Notes under the pieces: model-generated
What the model was told of the DNA's origin: nothing
Seen by the model: the letters and a program-made list of their open reading frames with translations, nothing else
The model's database searches: none
Made by a program: the position numbers and the translations under genes
Shown here: piece by piece, positions 43,879 through 52,214 of the stretch
Layout: every line of letters starts with the position of its first letter
How positions within the stretch are numbered: the first letter of the stretch is position 1
Source: Aquiflexum gelatinilyticum
GTDB taxonomy: Bacteria > Bacteroidota > Bacteroidia > Cytophagales > Cyclobacteriaceae
NCBI RefSeq assembly: GCF_024741135.1
Contig: NZ_JANSUY010000001.1
Location: forward strand, 434,001 to 498,000
Direction: 5' to 3'
DNA: 64,000 nucleotides

Positions 43879-44637
43879 ATGAAATTTAATTTGTTAATCA
43901 CCCTTATTCTTGTCTTTTCCTGGTCTATTTTTCAATCCTGTAAGCCTGTTTCAGAGTCCCAAAAAATAGTGGACCGATCCATTGAAGCACATGGGGGGAA
44001 ATTATTTGAAACAAGTAATATCAGTTTTGATTTTAGGGACAGGCACTATGAGATATCCAAAAACTCTTCCAAATTTCAATATACCCGAGAATTCACAGAC
44101 TCCACAGGTCAGGTCAAAGACGTATTGAATAATGACGGATTTGTCAGAACAATCAACGGGGAGGAAGTAAGCCTACCAGAAGATAGGGTTAAGGCATTTT
44201 CCAACTCAGTCAATTCTGTAGCTTATTTTACTTTTTTGCCTTATGGACTGAATGATGCGGCGGTTTTTAAATCTTATTTGGGTGAGGCTGAGCTGGAAGG
44301 AAAAAAGTACCACAAGGTCAAAGTGACTTTTTCGGAAGAGGGTGGAGGAGAGGATTTTGACGACATATTCATCTATTGGATCAATGCCGATACCTATCTT
44401 GTAGACTATATGGCCTATTCTTACCATACAGACGGTGGCGGAGTGAGGTTTCGTAAAGCTATCCGAAAACATGAGATCGCCGGGTTGATACTTCAGGATT
44501 ATGAAAATTATAAGCCCGAAGACAAAAATACCCCGGTGGAAGAAATGGAAAACCTGTTTAAAGAAGGTAAATTGGAATTACTTTCTGAAATCATTTTAGA
44601 GAATGTGGTGGTGGAACTACCCGTTACCAAACAATAG
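43879..44637 (+). CDS. DUF6503-family lipoprotein
   Basis: 252 residues from the ATG at 43879, chosen because it opens the lipoprotein signal MKFNLLITLILVFSWSIFQSC (lipid Cys21). The upstream in-frame ATGs add a charged leader. The mature part carries IVDRSIEAHGGKLFETSNISFDF near the start, a pattern of the DUF6503 family of unknown function, and is beta-rich, suggesting a lipocalin-like or LolA-like fold. First gene of a plus-strand operon with the GH113-like, DUF2062 and BCCT genes; 4 bp separate it from the next. Confidence 0.75.
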   Translation: MKFNLLITLILVFSWSIFQSCKPVSESQKIVDRSIEAHGGKLFETSNISFDFRDRHYEISKNSSKFQYTREFTDSTGQVKDVLNNDGFVRTINGEEVSLPEDRVKAFSNSVNSVAYFTFLPYGLNDAAVFKSYLGEAELEGKKYHKVKVTFSEEGGGEDFDDIFIYWINADTYLVDYMAYSYHTDGGGVRFRKAIRKHEIAGLILQDYENYKPEDKNTPVEEMENLFKEGKLELLSEIILENVVVELPVTKQ

Positions 44638-44641
44638 CAAA

Positions 44642-45673
44642 ATGAAAAGACCTCTGATCTTGCTTGTGTTGATTTTGCTGAGTCTTGCGATCTGGACTTA
44701 TCAAAATCAGGCTGCCGAAGAAAATATCGGCATTGTTATCGCCGATAAACACAAGGGAGTATGTTGGGTCGGAAGCAGAAATCCGTTGGAAGGATGGGAA
44801 TTGGATACATTGGTGAGTTTTGGTGTGAGCCATATTTCCCAGACACCATTTGGATGGCAAGGGGATCCAAACCTTCCTGAAATCAAATGGGAGGAGCATT
44901 CTGATAAAATGTGGTGGGGAGAATCTCTCAAGGGGATGAATACAACCACCTCCATTGGCAGGGAAAAGGGCATTGAAAGTATCCTGAAGCCACATCTTTG
45001 GGTGAGAGGGAGTTGGCCGGGAACCATCAGCATGAAAACAGAAGCAGACTGGGAAAAATGGTTTGAGCAATACACCGCCTTCATTCTTTATTTTGCCCGT
45101 TTCGCTGAGGAAAACCAGATTCCCATTTTGTGCATCGGCACAGAATTGGAGATGACGAGTAGCCGTGAAGGGGATTGGAGAAAGGTAATAGCTGAAATCA
45201 AATCTGTCTACAAAGGTGAATTGGTATATGCCGCGAATTTTACAGAATATCAACAGATTGAATTTTGGGATGCCTTGGATTACATTGGCATTCAGGCTTA
45301 TTTTCCTTTAAGTGAAAATCACAATCCTGAACTCAACGAACTGGTTTCTTCATGGGAAAAGAAAAGCAGGGAAATTGAAAAGACTGTCCGGAAATTTCAG
45401 AAACCGGTGATTTTTACTGAAATCGGCTATTGCAATACAGAGGATGCGGCCATCCAACCTTGGGTTTGGCCAAATGAAAGAAAAGAAATCCCACTTTCTG
45501 AGGAAGTTCAGGCACTGTGTTATGAAGCCTTTTTTCAGACTGCCTGGAAAAAAGATTGGTTGGCTGGTGTTTATTTTTGGAAATGGTATCCACAGGTAAG
45601 AGAAAGAGACCCTGATTTTACACCACAGAACAAGAAAGCCCAATTGGTGATGAGAAGTTATTTTTCAGATTAG
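44642..45673 (+). CDS. GH113-like glycoside hydrolase
   Basis: 343 residues from the ATG at 44642, 4 bp after the preceding stop. An N-terminal hydrophobic stretch acts as signal peptide or anchor. A TIM-barrel glycosidase pattern is visible: LKPHLWVRGSW, the acid/base Glu in CIGTELEMTSSREGDW and the nucleophile Glu in VIFTEIGYCN. These match the GH113 (beta-mannanase-like) clan A arrangement, with acid/base and nucleophile on strands 4 and 7. It is predicted to act in the periplasm on a mannan-type or related substrate. The specificity is not certain; sequence drift from characterised GH113 enzymes may be large. Confidence 0.75.
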   Translation: MKRPLILLVLILLSLAIWTYQNQAAEENIGIVIADKHKGVCWVGSRNPLEGWELDTLVSFGVSHISQTPFGWQGDPNLPEIKWEEHSDKMWWGESLKGMNTTTSIGREKGIESILKPHLWVRGSWPGTISMKTEADWEKWFEQYTAFILYFARFAEENQIPILCIGTELEMTSSREGDWRKVIAEIKSVYKGELVYAANFTEYQQIEFWDALDYIGIQAYFPLSENHNPELNELVSSWEKKSREIEKTVRKFQKPVIFTEIGYCNTEDAAIQPWVWPNERKEIPLSEEVQALCYEAFFQTAWKKDWLAGVYFWKWYPQVRERDPDFTPQNKKAQLVMRSYFSD

Positions 45674-45713
45674 AAACCGGTTTTTTGACTTGAGCAATCA
45701 AAATCTATAAGCA

Positions 45714-46202
45714 ATGCGGTTAAGAAATCTTGGTCAAAAATTTACCAATCTCCTAAAACAGGGACTTTCTCCAAAAGAACTTGCATTGAGTATCTCTGTG
45801 GCGGTATTGATCGGGGTTTTTCCTATTTATGGGACAACGACATTTATCTTGGCTTTTTTGGCTTTAAAGATGAGGCTGAATATGCCCATCATGCTTGCCA
45901 TCAGTTATATCTTGACACCGGTCCAAATCTTACTTATTATCCCTTTTGCTAGGGTTGGAGAATTTTTGTTTGGGTTTGAGACTTTGGGAATGGACATCGA
46001 AAGCTTGCAAAATGCCTATGCTGAGGGTTTTTTTGCAGTCATTTCCAAATATTCCGGGAGGTTGATCTTGGCGGTTGGAAGTTGGCTTATAATTGCTGTT
46101 CCGGTGGCAGTTTTCCTCTACATTTTTTTATTTCAGGTTTTTAGGGCAATAAAATCAAGTCGGAAAGGATCTGAAAATAAAATAAGTTCCGAAATAAAAT
46201 GA
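45714..46202 (+). CDS. DUF2062 membrane protein
   Basis: 162 residues with three to four hydrophobic helices. The opening LSPKELALSISVAVLIGVFPIYGTTT and MLAISYILTPVQI are the signature of DUF2062, a small inner-membrane family of unknown role, in other phyla sometimes fused to glycosyltransferases. It lies 40 bp after the GH113-like gene and 7 bp before the BCCT transporter gene, in the same transcription unit. Confidence 0.85.
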   Translation: MRLRNLGQKFTNLLKQGLSPKELALSISVAVLIGVFPIYGTTTFILAFLALKMRLNMPIMLAISYILTPVQILLIIPFARVGEFLFGFETLGMDIESLQNAYAEGFFAVISKYSGRLILAVGSWLIIAVPVAVFLYIFLFQVFRAIKSSRKGSENKISSEIK

Positions 46203-46209
46203 AACAGTT

Positions 46210-47703
46210 TTGAAGATTTTCACCAAGCCTACAAATACCCAAAAACATACCCTTTATGGGTCGGGGTTGTTTGTGGTCCTGTTTTTGGTTTTTGCTTTTT
46301 GGTTTCCTGAAGCTTTTAGAGAAAAACTTGGTTTATGGACTTTTCATATTCTTGAGATTTTTGGAACCTTCAATCTGCTGTTGGGTTTGGGTTCGGTTTT
46401 GATATTGTTGGCCATTGCTTTTTCTCCTTTTGGAAAGAGAAAATTGGGAAAGGAAAAGCCTGAATACTCTTGGTTTTCCTGGATTGCTATGCTCTATAGC
46501 ACGGGAATGGGGGCAGGTTTGCTCTTGAGGGCAGTTCAGGAACCTGTTTTCTATTATACCCATCCTCCTCGAGAATCAGTGCTTTCACAGGGGGAGTTTG
46601 CACTGCAATACACTTTTTTCCATTGGGGGCTTACCCCTTGGGCATTTTATGGATTGTTCGGATTGGTGATTGCCTACAACCTGTATGAAAAAAATGGGAC
46701 CATCCTCAGTTCCTCAGTTTTAGAAAAGCGCTTTCAAAAAACCATTTGGGCCACAATGATGGATATCCTGACCATCATCTGTACGCTTTTGGGCGTAGTG
46801 GCTGCGGTAGGATTGGGCAGCAGGCAATTGCTGGATGCGGTAGCGTATTGGATGGCCTTAGAAGAAATACCTTCCAACCTTACCATTTGGCTGGTCCTTT
46901 TGGTTTGTGCTGTTGCTATGTACTCTGCTTTCTTGGGCCTAAGCCGTGGAATCAAAATTATATCCAATGTCAATATTGGTCTCGCTTCCCTTCTATTGCT
47001 TTTCACATGGATAGTCGGAAGCGAGTTGATGGTGGTCGGGATGTTTTTCAAGTCACTCGGAATCTATTTGTTGGAATTCGTACCCGTGAGTCTCAATATC
47101 GGAGATCAAAAAGTAGCCCATTCCTTTTTGACAGATTGGACATTTTTCTATTGGGCATTTTGGTTGGCGTGGGCGCCGTTTACCGGGGTTTTTATAGCGC
47201 GGATTTCTAAGGGTAGGACTATCCGTCAATTCATTACCGGAACATTGATTGTGCCGGCTTTGGGTACTTTTATTTGGTTTACAGTGTTTGGATCAAATGC
47301 TTTTGGATTGATCGAAAGCGGCAAAACCACAGCTGAAAGCTTCGGTTCCATTTACAGTGCCCTGTTCAATTTCTTTTCTCTTTTTCCCTATCCATTATTC
47401 AGTAATACCGTTTCTACGATTCTGGTTTTCACATTCCTGATTACCTCTGTGGACTCGGCCATATATGTGTTGAGCATGTTTACCGACGAAGGTAAGGCCG
47501 AGCCAATGAGAAGGTACAGGATATTTTGGGGTATTAGCATTGCCTTGTTCACGGTTGTGGTGATTTTGTTGGGCAAAGACAGCCTACTTCAATCTGTCAG
47601 TCAGTTGCTTATCATTTTTGCGCTGCCGTTCAGTTTTCTTTTTGTCGGTATGGTTTTTTATTTTCTGATTTCAGTAATTTTCGAAAAGAATAAGGAAGGT
47701 TAG
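46210..47703 (+). CDS. BCCT family transporter
   Basis: 497 residues, starting at a TTG codon 7 bp after the previous stop; no in-frame ATG lies nearby upstream. About 12 transmembrane helices are visible. Signatures of the betaine/choline/carnitine family include STGMGAGLLLRAVQEP and FFYWAFWLAWAPFTGVFIARIS with the aromatic substrate box. It lacks the long charged C-terminal osmosensing tail seen in BetP, so osmotic regulation through that tail is not expected. Likely sodium- or proton-coupled uptake of a quaternary ammonium compound. Last gene of the operon. Confidence 0.88.
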   Translation: MKIFTKPTNTQKHTLYGSGLFVVLFLVFAFWFPEAFREKLGLWTFHILEIFGTFNLLLGLGSVLILLAIAFSPFGKRKLGKEKPEYSWFSWIAMLYSTGMGAGLLLRAVQEPVFYYTHPPRESVLSQGEFALQYTFFHWGLTPWAFYGLFGLVIAYNLYEKNGTILSSSVLEKRFQKTIWATMMDILTIICTLLGVVAAVGLGSRQLLDAVAYWMALEEIPSNLTIWLVLLVCAVAMYSAFLGLSRGIKIISNVNIGLASLLLLFTWIVGSELMVVGMFFKSLGIYLLEFVPVSLNIGDQKVAHSFLTDWTFFYWAFWLAWAPFTGVFIARISKGRTIRQFITGTLIVPALGTFIWFTVFGSNAFGLIESGKTTAESFGSIYSALFNFFSLFPYPLFSNTVSTILVFTFLITSVDSAIYVLSMFTDEGKAEPMRRYRIFWGISIALFTVVVILLGKDSLLQSVSQLLIIFALPFSFLFVGMVFYFLISVIFEKNKEG

Positions 47704-47761
47704 TTTTTTGTGTGACAAAAGTCATAAGAATGTAGGTGTGGTTTGATTTAAATTTAATCCA

Positions 47762-47845
47762 ATGAAAACCGCTTTAAAATTGATTGCTGTCTGCGCCATT
47801 TGCCTGTCAATAATTTTTGGATTGGTTTTTTTATTTCACTCCTAA
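47762..47845 (+). CDS. Possible 27-residue membrane peptide
   Basis: ATG-started reading frame MKTALKLIAVCAICLSIIFG..., one hydrophobic helix with a basic N-terminus, ending TAA 13 bp before the DUF2892 start. Size and position suggest a small membrane protein or leader peptide; there is no independent evidence of expression. Confidence 0.3.
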   Translation: MKTALKLIAVCAICLSIIFGLVFLFHS

Positions 47846-47858
47846 ACACACAAAAATC

Positions 47859-48065
47859 ATGAAAAAGAACATGGGATCTGCGGACAGAATCATCCGTACC
47901 ATCATTGCCCTTATTGCGGCATACCTCTATTTTGGCGGAATTGTAACCGGCACATTGGGCATTGTACTTGTCGTTGTTGCGGCTGTTTTCTTATTGACCA
48001 GCCTTGTAAGTTTTTGCCCGCTGTATTCTATTGTGGGACTCAATACGTGCTCCGTTAAGAAATAA
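47859..48065 (+). CDS. DUF2892-type small membrane protein
   Basis: 68 residues from the ATG at 47859, chosen as it gives the family's usual start (MKKNMGSADRIIRTIIAL); the longer frame overlaps the possible small peptide upstream. Two transmembrane helices with the conserved N-terminal M-G-x-x-D-R-x-x-R and the CPLY motif near the end (SFCPLYSIVGLNTC), matching DUF2892, the membrane part of YgaP. These proteins may bind or move small sulfur species, but the role is not established. No rhodanese domain is present. A terminator follows. Confidence 0.85.
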   Translation: MKKNMGSADRIIRTIIALIAAYLYFGGIVTGTLGIVLVVVAAVFLLTSLVSFCPLYSIVGLNTCSVKK

Positions 48066-48088
48066 AATTTTGTACTACGTATTTATTG

Positions 48089-48117
48089 AAAGCAATCCTT
48101 TTTTGGGTTGCTTTTTT
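48089..48117 (+). terminator. Rho-independent terminator after the DUF2892 gene
   Basis: AGCAATCC and GGGTTGCT (one G-U pair) form an 8 bp stem around a T6 loop, flanked by a TTTTTT run. Confidence 0.8.
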
Positions 48118-48211
48118 ATTTTTTACCAATTTTTAGCTTTGGTTCTTTTTCAAAAAGGAATAAACCCTAAATTCAAATTCTAAACTTGTAACCGCTAATT
48201 AAAAATTATCA

Positions 48212-49621
48212 ATGAGCAATAACCGTAGAGATTTTCTCAAGATTGCAGGTCTCGGTTTGGTAGGGTCTGCTTTGCCTGATTTTGCTAAAGCTGAAACCCC
48301 CGAGCAAGTCCTTTTTCAAAGCCTAAGGACCCATTCCCAGCATTTCAATATGTCAGGATATGCAGCCCCAAAACTTCCAACAGTCCGGATAGGGATTGTT
48401 GGTTTAGGTCAAAGAGGACCCGGTGCTGTAGACCGTCTGAGCAAAATCGAAGGTGTGGAAATCAAGGCACTTTGTGATCTTATTCCTGAAAGGGTAGAAA
48501 AGATGAAAAAGGAACTTGAAGGGACAAAACACAAGCCTGAAGGATATTCAGGTTCTGCCTATGCCTGGAAAAAAATGGTGGACAGACAGGATTTGGACCT
48601 GATTTATATTGCTACGCCATGGGAATGGCATACCCCGATGGCAGTTTATGCCATGGAAGCAGGCAAGCATGCCGCCGTGGAAGTTCCTGCAGCAAGGACT
48701 TTGGAGGAATGCTGGCAGTTGGTAGAAACTTCCGAGCGTACAAAAAAACATTGCATGCAGTTAGAAAACTGCTGCTATGACTTTTTTGAATTGATGACAC
48801 TCAACATGAAAAGAGATGGATTCTTTGGTGAAATTATCCATACCGAAGGAGCGTATATCCATGATTTGCTTTGGCTGAATTTTATGAAAACAAGCGATGG
48901 TGGCTATCAGGACATGTGGAGACTAAAGGAAAACTATAGAAATGGAAACCTTTATGCCACCCATGGATTGGGACCGATCTGTCAGATTATGGACATCAAT
49001 AGAGGAGACCAAATGAATTACCTGACTTCATTGTCAAGTGCGGATTTTCATATGGGAGCCAAAGCCAAAGAACTGGCAGAAACAGATGATTTCTTTGCGC
49101 CTTTTGCAGAAAAGAAATTTGGGGGAAATATGAATACCACCATCATCAAAACCCAAAAAGGACGCTCCATCATGATCCAACATGACGTGACTTCACCGAG
49201 ACCTTATTCCCGTTTACATACAGTCAGCGGAACCAAAGCTTACGCACAAAAATATCCTGAGCCAAAAGTCGCACAGGGGCACAGCTGGATGAAGACAGAA
49301 GAAATGAAAGCTTTGGAGGAAAAATATACTCCGGAAATCGTCCGGAAAGTAGGGGAACTAGCCAAGCAAATCGGAGGCCATGGAGGCATGGACTTTATGA
49401 TGGATTGGAGATTGATTGACTGCCTGAGAAATGGGCTTCCATTGGATCAGGATGTGTACGATGCAGCGCTTTGGTCAGCTGTTTCGCCCTTGAGTGAATG
49501 GTCGGTAGCCCACCGTTCCAATTCCGTTGATGTTCCGGATTTTACCGGAGGAAGCTGGAAATCCAATAAACCTGTTGATATCACCCTCAAAGGCGGCGGA
49601 ACAACCAAGGTAATTGTGTGA
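48212..49621 (+). CDS. GH109-like Gfo/Idh/MocA family oxidoreductase
   Basis: 469 residues. The N-terminus has a twin-arginine signal (NNRRDFLKIAGLGLVGSAL), so it is exported folded. Then the NAD-binding Rossmann motif GIVGLGQRGPGAV, followed by TPWEWHTPMAVYAMEAGKHA and VEVPAARTLEECW. The overall pattern (GxGxRG, later GAYIHDL, HGMDFM-like GGHGGMDFMMDW) matches the NAD-dependent GH109 group (alpha-N-acetylgalactosaminidase type) of the Gfo/Idh/MocA superfamily. These enzymes use NAD transiently. The substrate in this organism is unknown. Directly behind its stop begins the REP-type repeat region of the RAYT locus. Confidence 0.85.
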   Translation: MSNNRRDFLKIAGLGLVGSALPDFAKAETPEQVLFQSLRTHSQHFNMSGYAAPKLPTVRIGIVGLGQRGPGAVDRLSKIEGVEIKALCDLIPERVEKMKKELEGTKHKPEGYSGSAYAWKKMVDRQDLDLIYIATPWEWHTPMAVYAMEAGKHAAVEVPAARTLEECWQLVETSERTKKHCMQLENCCYDFFELMTLNMKRDGFFGEIIHTEGAYIHDLLWLNFMKTSDGGYQDMWRLKENYRNGNLYATHGLGPICQIMDINRGDQMNYLTSLSSADFHMGAKAKELAETDDFFAPFAEKKFGGNMNTTIIKTQKGRSIMIQHDVTSPRPYSRLHTVSGTKAYAQKYPEPKVAQGHSWMKTEEMKALEEKYTPEIVRKVGELAKQIGGHGGMDFMMDWRLIDCLRNGLPLDQDVYDAALWSAVSPLSEWSVAHRSNSVDVPDFTGGSWKSNKPVDITLKGGGTTKVIV

Positions 49622-49631
49622 TTTTCTTAAA

Positions 49632-49645
49632 GATCTTTGAGGTTC
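49632..49645 (+). repeat. Partial REP arm
   Basis: GATCTTTGAGGTTC, a single arm of the palindrome described next, 10 bp after the GH109-like stop codon. Confidence 0.6.
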
Positions 49646-49652
49646 TCTGATT

Positions 49653-49687
49653 AGACCTTTGAGGTTTTTTTTGAACCTCGAAGGTCT
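49653..49687. repeat. REP-like palindrome, short loop
   Basis: Arms AGACCTTTGAGGTT (49653-49666) and AACCTCGAAGGTCT (49674-49687) with a T-rich 7 nt loop; 13 of 14 positions pair exactly and the last is a G-U pair. Confidence 0.85.
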
Positions 49688-49727
49688 CTCAATTACGAGA
49701 ATTCTATTTGATCCATTTTAAAGCTTA

Positions 49728-49772
49728 AACCTTCGAGGTCCTTAAATCGCGGCATTCGAGACCTCAAAGGTT
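49728..49772. repeat. REP-like inverted repeat, 19 nt loop
   Basis: Arms AACCTTCGAGGTC (49728-49740) and GACCTCAAAGGTT (49760-49772), one mismatch. The same arms appear at 50480-50524 with an equal loop length. Confidence 0.85.
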
Positions 49773-49780
49773 TTCGGACC

Positions 49781-49814
49781 AGATCTTTGAGGTTTTTTTG
49801 AACCTCGAAGGTCT
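49781..49814. repeat. REP-like palindrome, second short-loop copy
   Basis: Arms AGATCTTTGAGGTT and AACCTCGAAGGTCT with a 6 nt loop TTTTTG; 58 bp upstream of the RAYT start codon. Confidence 0.85.
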
Positions 49815-49872
49815 TTATACAATATTTTTTAGTATGAAATAAATTATACAACAGTTTTTTGTAAATTTTGAA

Positions 49873-50436
49873 ATGAATGCTGACACTTTTGAATCAGGCT
49901 ATATATATCATTTTTATAGCAGAGCTATTGGAAGCGAAAAACTTTTTTTAGAAGGAGAAAATTATTTTTTTTTTCTAACCAAATATGAAAAATACCTAAA
50001 TCCTTATTTCGAGACAATGGCATATTGCTTAATTCCTAATCATTTTCATTTTATGGTTAGGGTTAAAGACAATTGTAATGATGAAGAAATTGTAAAATCA
50101 ATTGGAGATTTTTTGAACGCCTACACCAAAAGTTTTAATAAAATATATAGTAGGAACGGGGGCTTATTCCAAAGAAAATTTAAGAGGAAAAAAGTAGAAT
50201 CGGACACATATTTTACTAGACTGATTATATATATCCATCACAATCCTGTTAAACATGGCTTGAGATTAGAACCTTCAGATTGGAAATATTCATCCTACAA
50301 TTCTTATTTGTCCTCAAAACCTTCAAAAATTAGAAGAGAGGAGGTTTTAGGGTGGTTCGGGGATTTAGAAGAATTCAAAAAAGTGCACAAGATAAATGTT
50401 GAAGAATACCTACCAATGGACCTTCTTTTGGAATAA
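49873..50436 (+). CDS. REP-associated tyrosine transposase (RAYT, Y1 family)
   Basis: 187 residues from ATG. The HUH motif is present in CLIPNHFHFMV (His57, His59), and a second conserved block YIHHNPVKHGL with WKYSSYNSY matches the helix that carries the nucleophilic Tyr (candidate Tyr120). Single-domain Y1 proteins of this length that do not form a full IS200/IS605 element are RAYTs, which nick and join palindromic REP sequences. Here palindromes of one family flank the gene on both sides (three upstream, one downstream), which strongly supports this. The gene is more AT-rich than its neighbours. There is no tnpB and no passenger. Confidence 0.9.
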   Translation: MNADTFESGYIYHFYSRAIGSEKLFLEGENYFFFLTKYEKYLNPYFETMAYCLIPNHFHFMVRVKDNCNDEEIVKSIGDFLNAYTKSFNKIYSRNGGLFQRKFKRKKVESDTYFTRLIIYIHHNPVKHGLRLEPSDWKYSSYNSYLSSKPSKIRREEVLGWFGDLEEFKKVHKINVEEYLPMDLLLE

Positions 50437-50479
50437 ATGGTTTTCCTTGAAAAAGTGTAATTGTAATTTCTTGGTTTAA

Positions 50480-50524
50480 AACCTTCGAGGTCCTAATTCT
50501 TCCAAAGAGTAGACCTCAAAGGTT
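50480..50524. repeat. REP-like inverted repeat downstream of the RAYT
   Basis: Arms AACCTTCGAGGTC (50480-50492) and GACCTCAAAGGTT (50512-50524) with a 19 nt loop, the same as the upstream copy at 49728 but with a different loop sequence; 43 bp after the stop. Confidence 0.85.
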
Positions 50525-50527
50525 GTT

Positions 50528-50986
50528 TCATAAATCCTCAAAAGCAGGTTTGATGTTCGCCCAAAAAGCATTCAAAGCGATGATTCTTGGCTTCAAAAAA
50601 CTGATGATCGCCGGCCAATCATTTTGGTCAAATACATTCAACCCAATTTTGACTTTTTGGATGCGGGAAACCACTTTTCCCAAATCATCAAATTGGTGCA
50701 GTTGCCAATCCCAAGGTTCTTCAAGTTCAGCTTCCAGCAGTTTGCGGAATTCCACAAATTGCTCAAAGTAAAGCTGCTGCAGTTCATCGTCCCTGTGGCA
50801 GATTTCTATACCGATGGAAATGAAATCCCGCTCGGTTTTCATGCGGAAATAGACATCTTTCACCCCGGTTTTATAATTCTGCCAATTGATCCGATATCCT
50901 TGGGCGGAAGGTACGGGCTTCATGTATTGGCCAAAAGTAGTCCAAAAATCCTGTCTGATTTTTGAGGATTCGGCAGCAGAGTACAT
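50528..50986 (-). CDS. DUF4268 protein
   Basis: 152 residues, soluble, no signal peptide. FWTTFGQYMKPVP at the start and KTGVKDVYFRM in the middle match DUF4268, a family with a restriction-endonuclease-like or related alpha/beta fold and unknown function; in Bacteroidota it also stands alone. It begins 6 bp after the ChaN-like gene's stop, so it is the last gene of the WD40-DivIVA-folB-ChaN operon. The REP repeat of the RAYT locus lies directly beyond its stop. Confidence 0.8.
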   Translation of the reverse strand: MYSAAESSKIRQDFWTTFGQYMKPVPSAQGYRINWQNYKTGVKDVYFRMKTERDFISIGIEICHRDDELQQLYFEQFVEFRKLLEAELEEPWDWQLHQFDDLGKVVSRIQKVKIGLNVFDQNDWPAIISFLKPRIIALNAFWANIKPAFEDL

Positions 50987-50992
50987 CGGTGG

Positions 50993-51856
50993 TCAGTAGC
51001 TTTTGGGACTATCCATTGGCAATACCATGATGAAATCTGCGATGCCTTTTGATTTTTCTTCCAATTCTTTGATGCTTTCCTGTTCTACAGTGGAGATGGT
51101 CAGGATCTTGGTTTTTGGGTATGCTTTCTTAAGATACCAAATGATTCCTTCATAATTGTTGGAATGGTAGGAGCCATTGATGTGGAGAATGGAATTGCCT
51201 TTTTCGAGATAGTCAAATAATGAGTAGGCCATTGTAGCATCTTTCAGGGCCTGTGCCTCTACCATATAGTCTGCATTCATGCCGGACCCGTGCATCATGT
51301 CTTTCATGCCCACGTACCCAGGAAGGGTTTTGTCCACTTCTATCGGCAAAGATGCAATGGATTTTTTGGCTTCCTCGGAAAGGCTGTCCAAAACCGAAAG
51401 CCCTTTTCTGCTTACCATGGAAGCATACTTTCGGGGAACATTGGTACCCACAAAAGGAATGTTGTTTTTCTTGGCAAAGAGCATCATCGGCTTGTAATCT
51501 ACCTGATAGTTGTTCCAAAGCTTGGCTTCTGCCTCGAAATTTTTATCCGTCATATTGCCAGCGAACCATTCCTCGATGTTCAATTGGTCATCCCTTTCAA
51601 AGAATTCTCCGGATAGAACCACATTCCCAGCATTTTCATGAAGGCTTTTCAAAAGCTGCAATTGTAGCCAATGTGCGATGCTGTTGTTATGGAGTTCACC
51701 GAAGAAGATGACCTCAGACTTCTTGGAGTCTTTGACAATATTTTCAAAAGAGACTTCCTTTCCCTTGCCATCAAAGATTTTATAAGGCTCTGTTTGGGCA
51801 AAAGACACTTGGGATGCAAATAGGAATAGGAGGGCTAGGATTCGTGTTTTAAACAT
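50993..51856 (-). CDS. ChaN-family protein (haem-binding uptake, Tiki superfamily)
   Basis: 287 residues with a signal peptide (MFKTRILALLFLFASQVSFAQ). Signatures of the ChaN/Tiki-like fold: FFGELHNNSIAHWLQLQLL, GNVVLSGEFFERDDQ, and the later ILHINGSYHSN. Proteobacterial ChaN relatives bind haem; other members are EreA/TIKI-like metalloproteases. The conserved GELH and H...H arrangement would support a metal or haem site. It acts in the periplasm or outer membrane. The start ATG overlaps the folB gene by 8 bp, so it is translated with it. Confidence 0.85.
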   Translation of the reverse strand: MFKTRILALLFLFASQVSFAQTEPYKIFDGKGKEVSFENIVKDSKKSEVIFFGELHNNSIAHWLQLQLLKSLHENAGNVVLSGEFFERDDQLNIEEWFAGNMTDKNFEAEAKLWNNYQVDYKPMMLFAKKNNIPFVGTNVPRKYASMVSRKGLSVLDSLSEEAKKSIASLPIEVDKTLPGYVGMKDMMHGSGMNADYMVEAQALKDATMAYSLFDYLEKGNSILHINGSYHSNNYEGIIWYLKKAYPKTKILTISTVEQESIKELEEKSKGIADFIMVLPMDSPKSY

Positions 51857-52214
51857 AATCTTCTGGATAGGTCACTGTCACTACGGAGAAATTGACTACG
51901 CCTCCGAGGGCAGGATTGTGTTTTTTGATGGTGACGATTACTGATTTGAGGTCAGGGTATTCTTTATTGATGTCCTCGATCATCAGATGGGCAAGGTGTT
52001 CCAATAATTTAACCGGCTCGAGCATGTGTGCCTTGGCGATTTTGTACAATTTGGCATAATCCACTGTTGACCTCAAGTCATCATCCAACATTGCTTTGCG
52101 GAAATCAGTCTCTACGTGGATGTCCACCGTAAACCTGTTGCCCAATTTGGTCTCTTCTGAAAAGACACCATGGTAAGCATGAAATTCGATACCTTCAAGC
52201 GATACTTTTCCCAT
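51849..52214 (-). CDS. folB: Dihydroneopterin aldolase
   Basis: 121 residues from the ATG at 52214; the longer frame would need a TTG start. Family motifs: GIEFHAYHGVFSEE with the substrate-binding Glu, DYAKLYKIA, LLEHLAHLM and the catalytic Lys in VTIKKHNPALGG. The enzyme converts dihydroneopterin to 6-hydroxymethyldihydropterin in folate synthesis. Its ATG overlaps the DivIVA-like stop by one base (TGATG), and its 3' end overlaps the ChaN-like gene by 8 bp. Its company is not folate-related, so the operon is probably of mixed function. Confidence 0.92.
   Translation of the reverse strand: MGKVSLEGIEFHAYHGVFSEETKLGNRFTVDIHVETDFRKAMLDDDLRSTVDYAKLYKIAKAHMLEPVKLLEHLAHLMIEDINKEYPDLKSVIVTIKKHNPALGGVVNFSVVTVTYPEDYV

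Noticed and set aside
49873-50436. Complete IS200/IS605 element
   Set aside because: No tnpB and no element ends typical of these; the palindromes and single-domain protein fit a RAYT locus.
51253-51711. 152-residue plus-strand frame opposite the ChaN-like gene
   Set aside because: Antisense shadow; composition is not protein-like.
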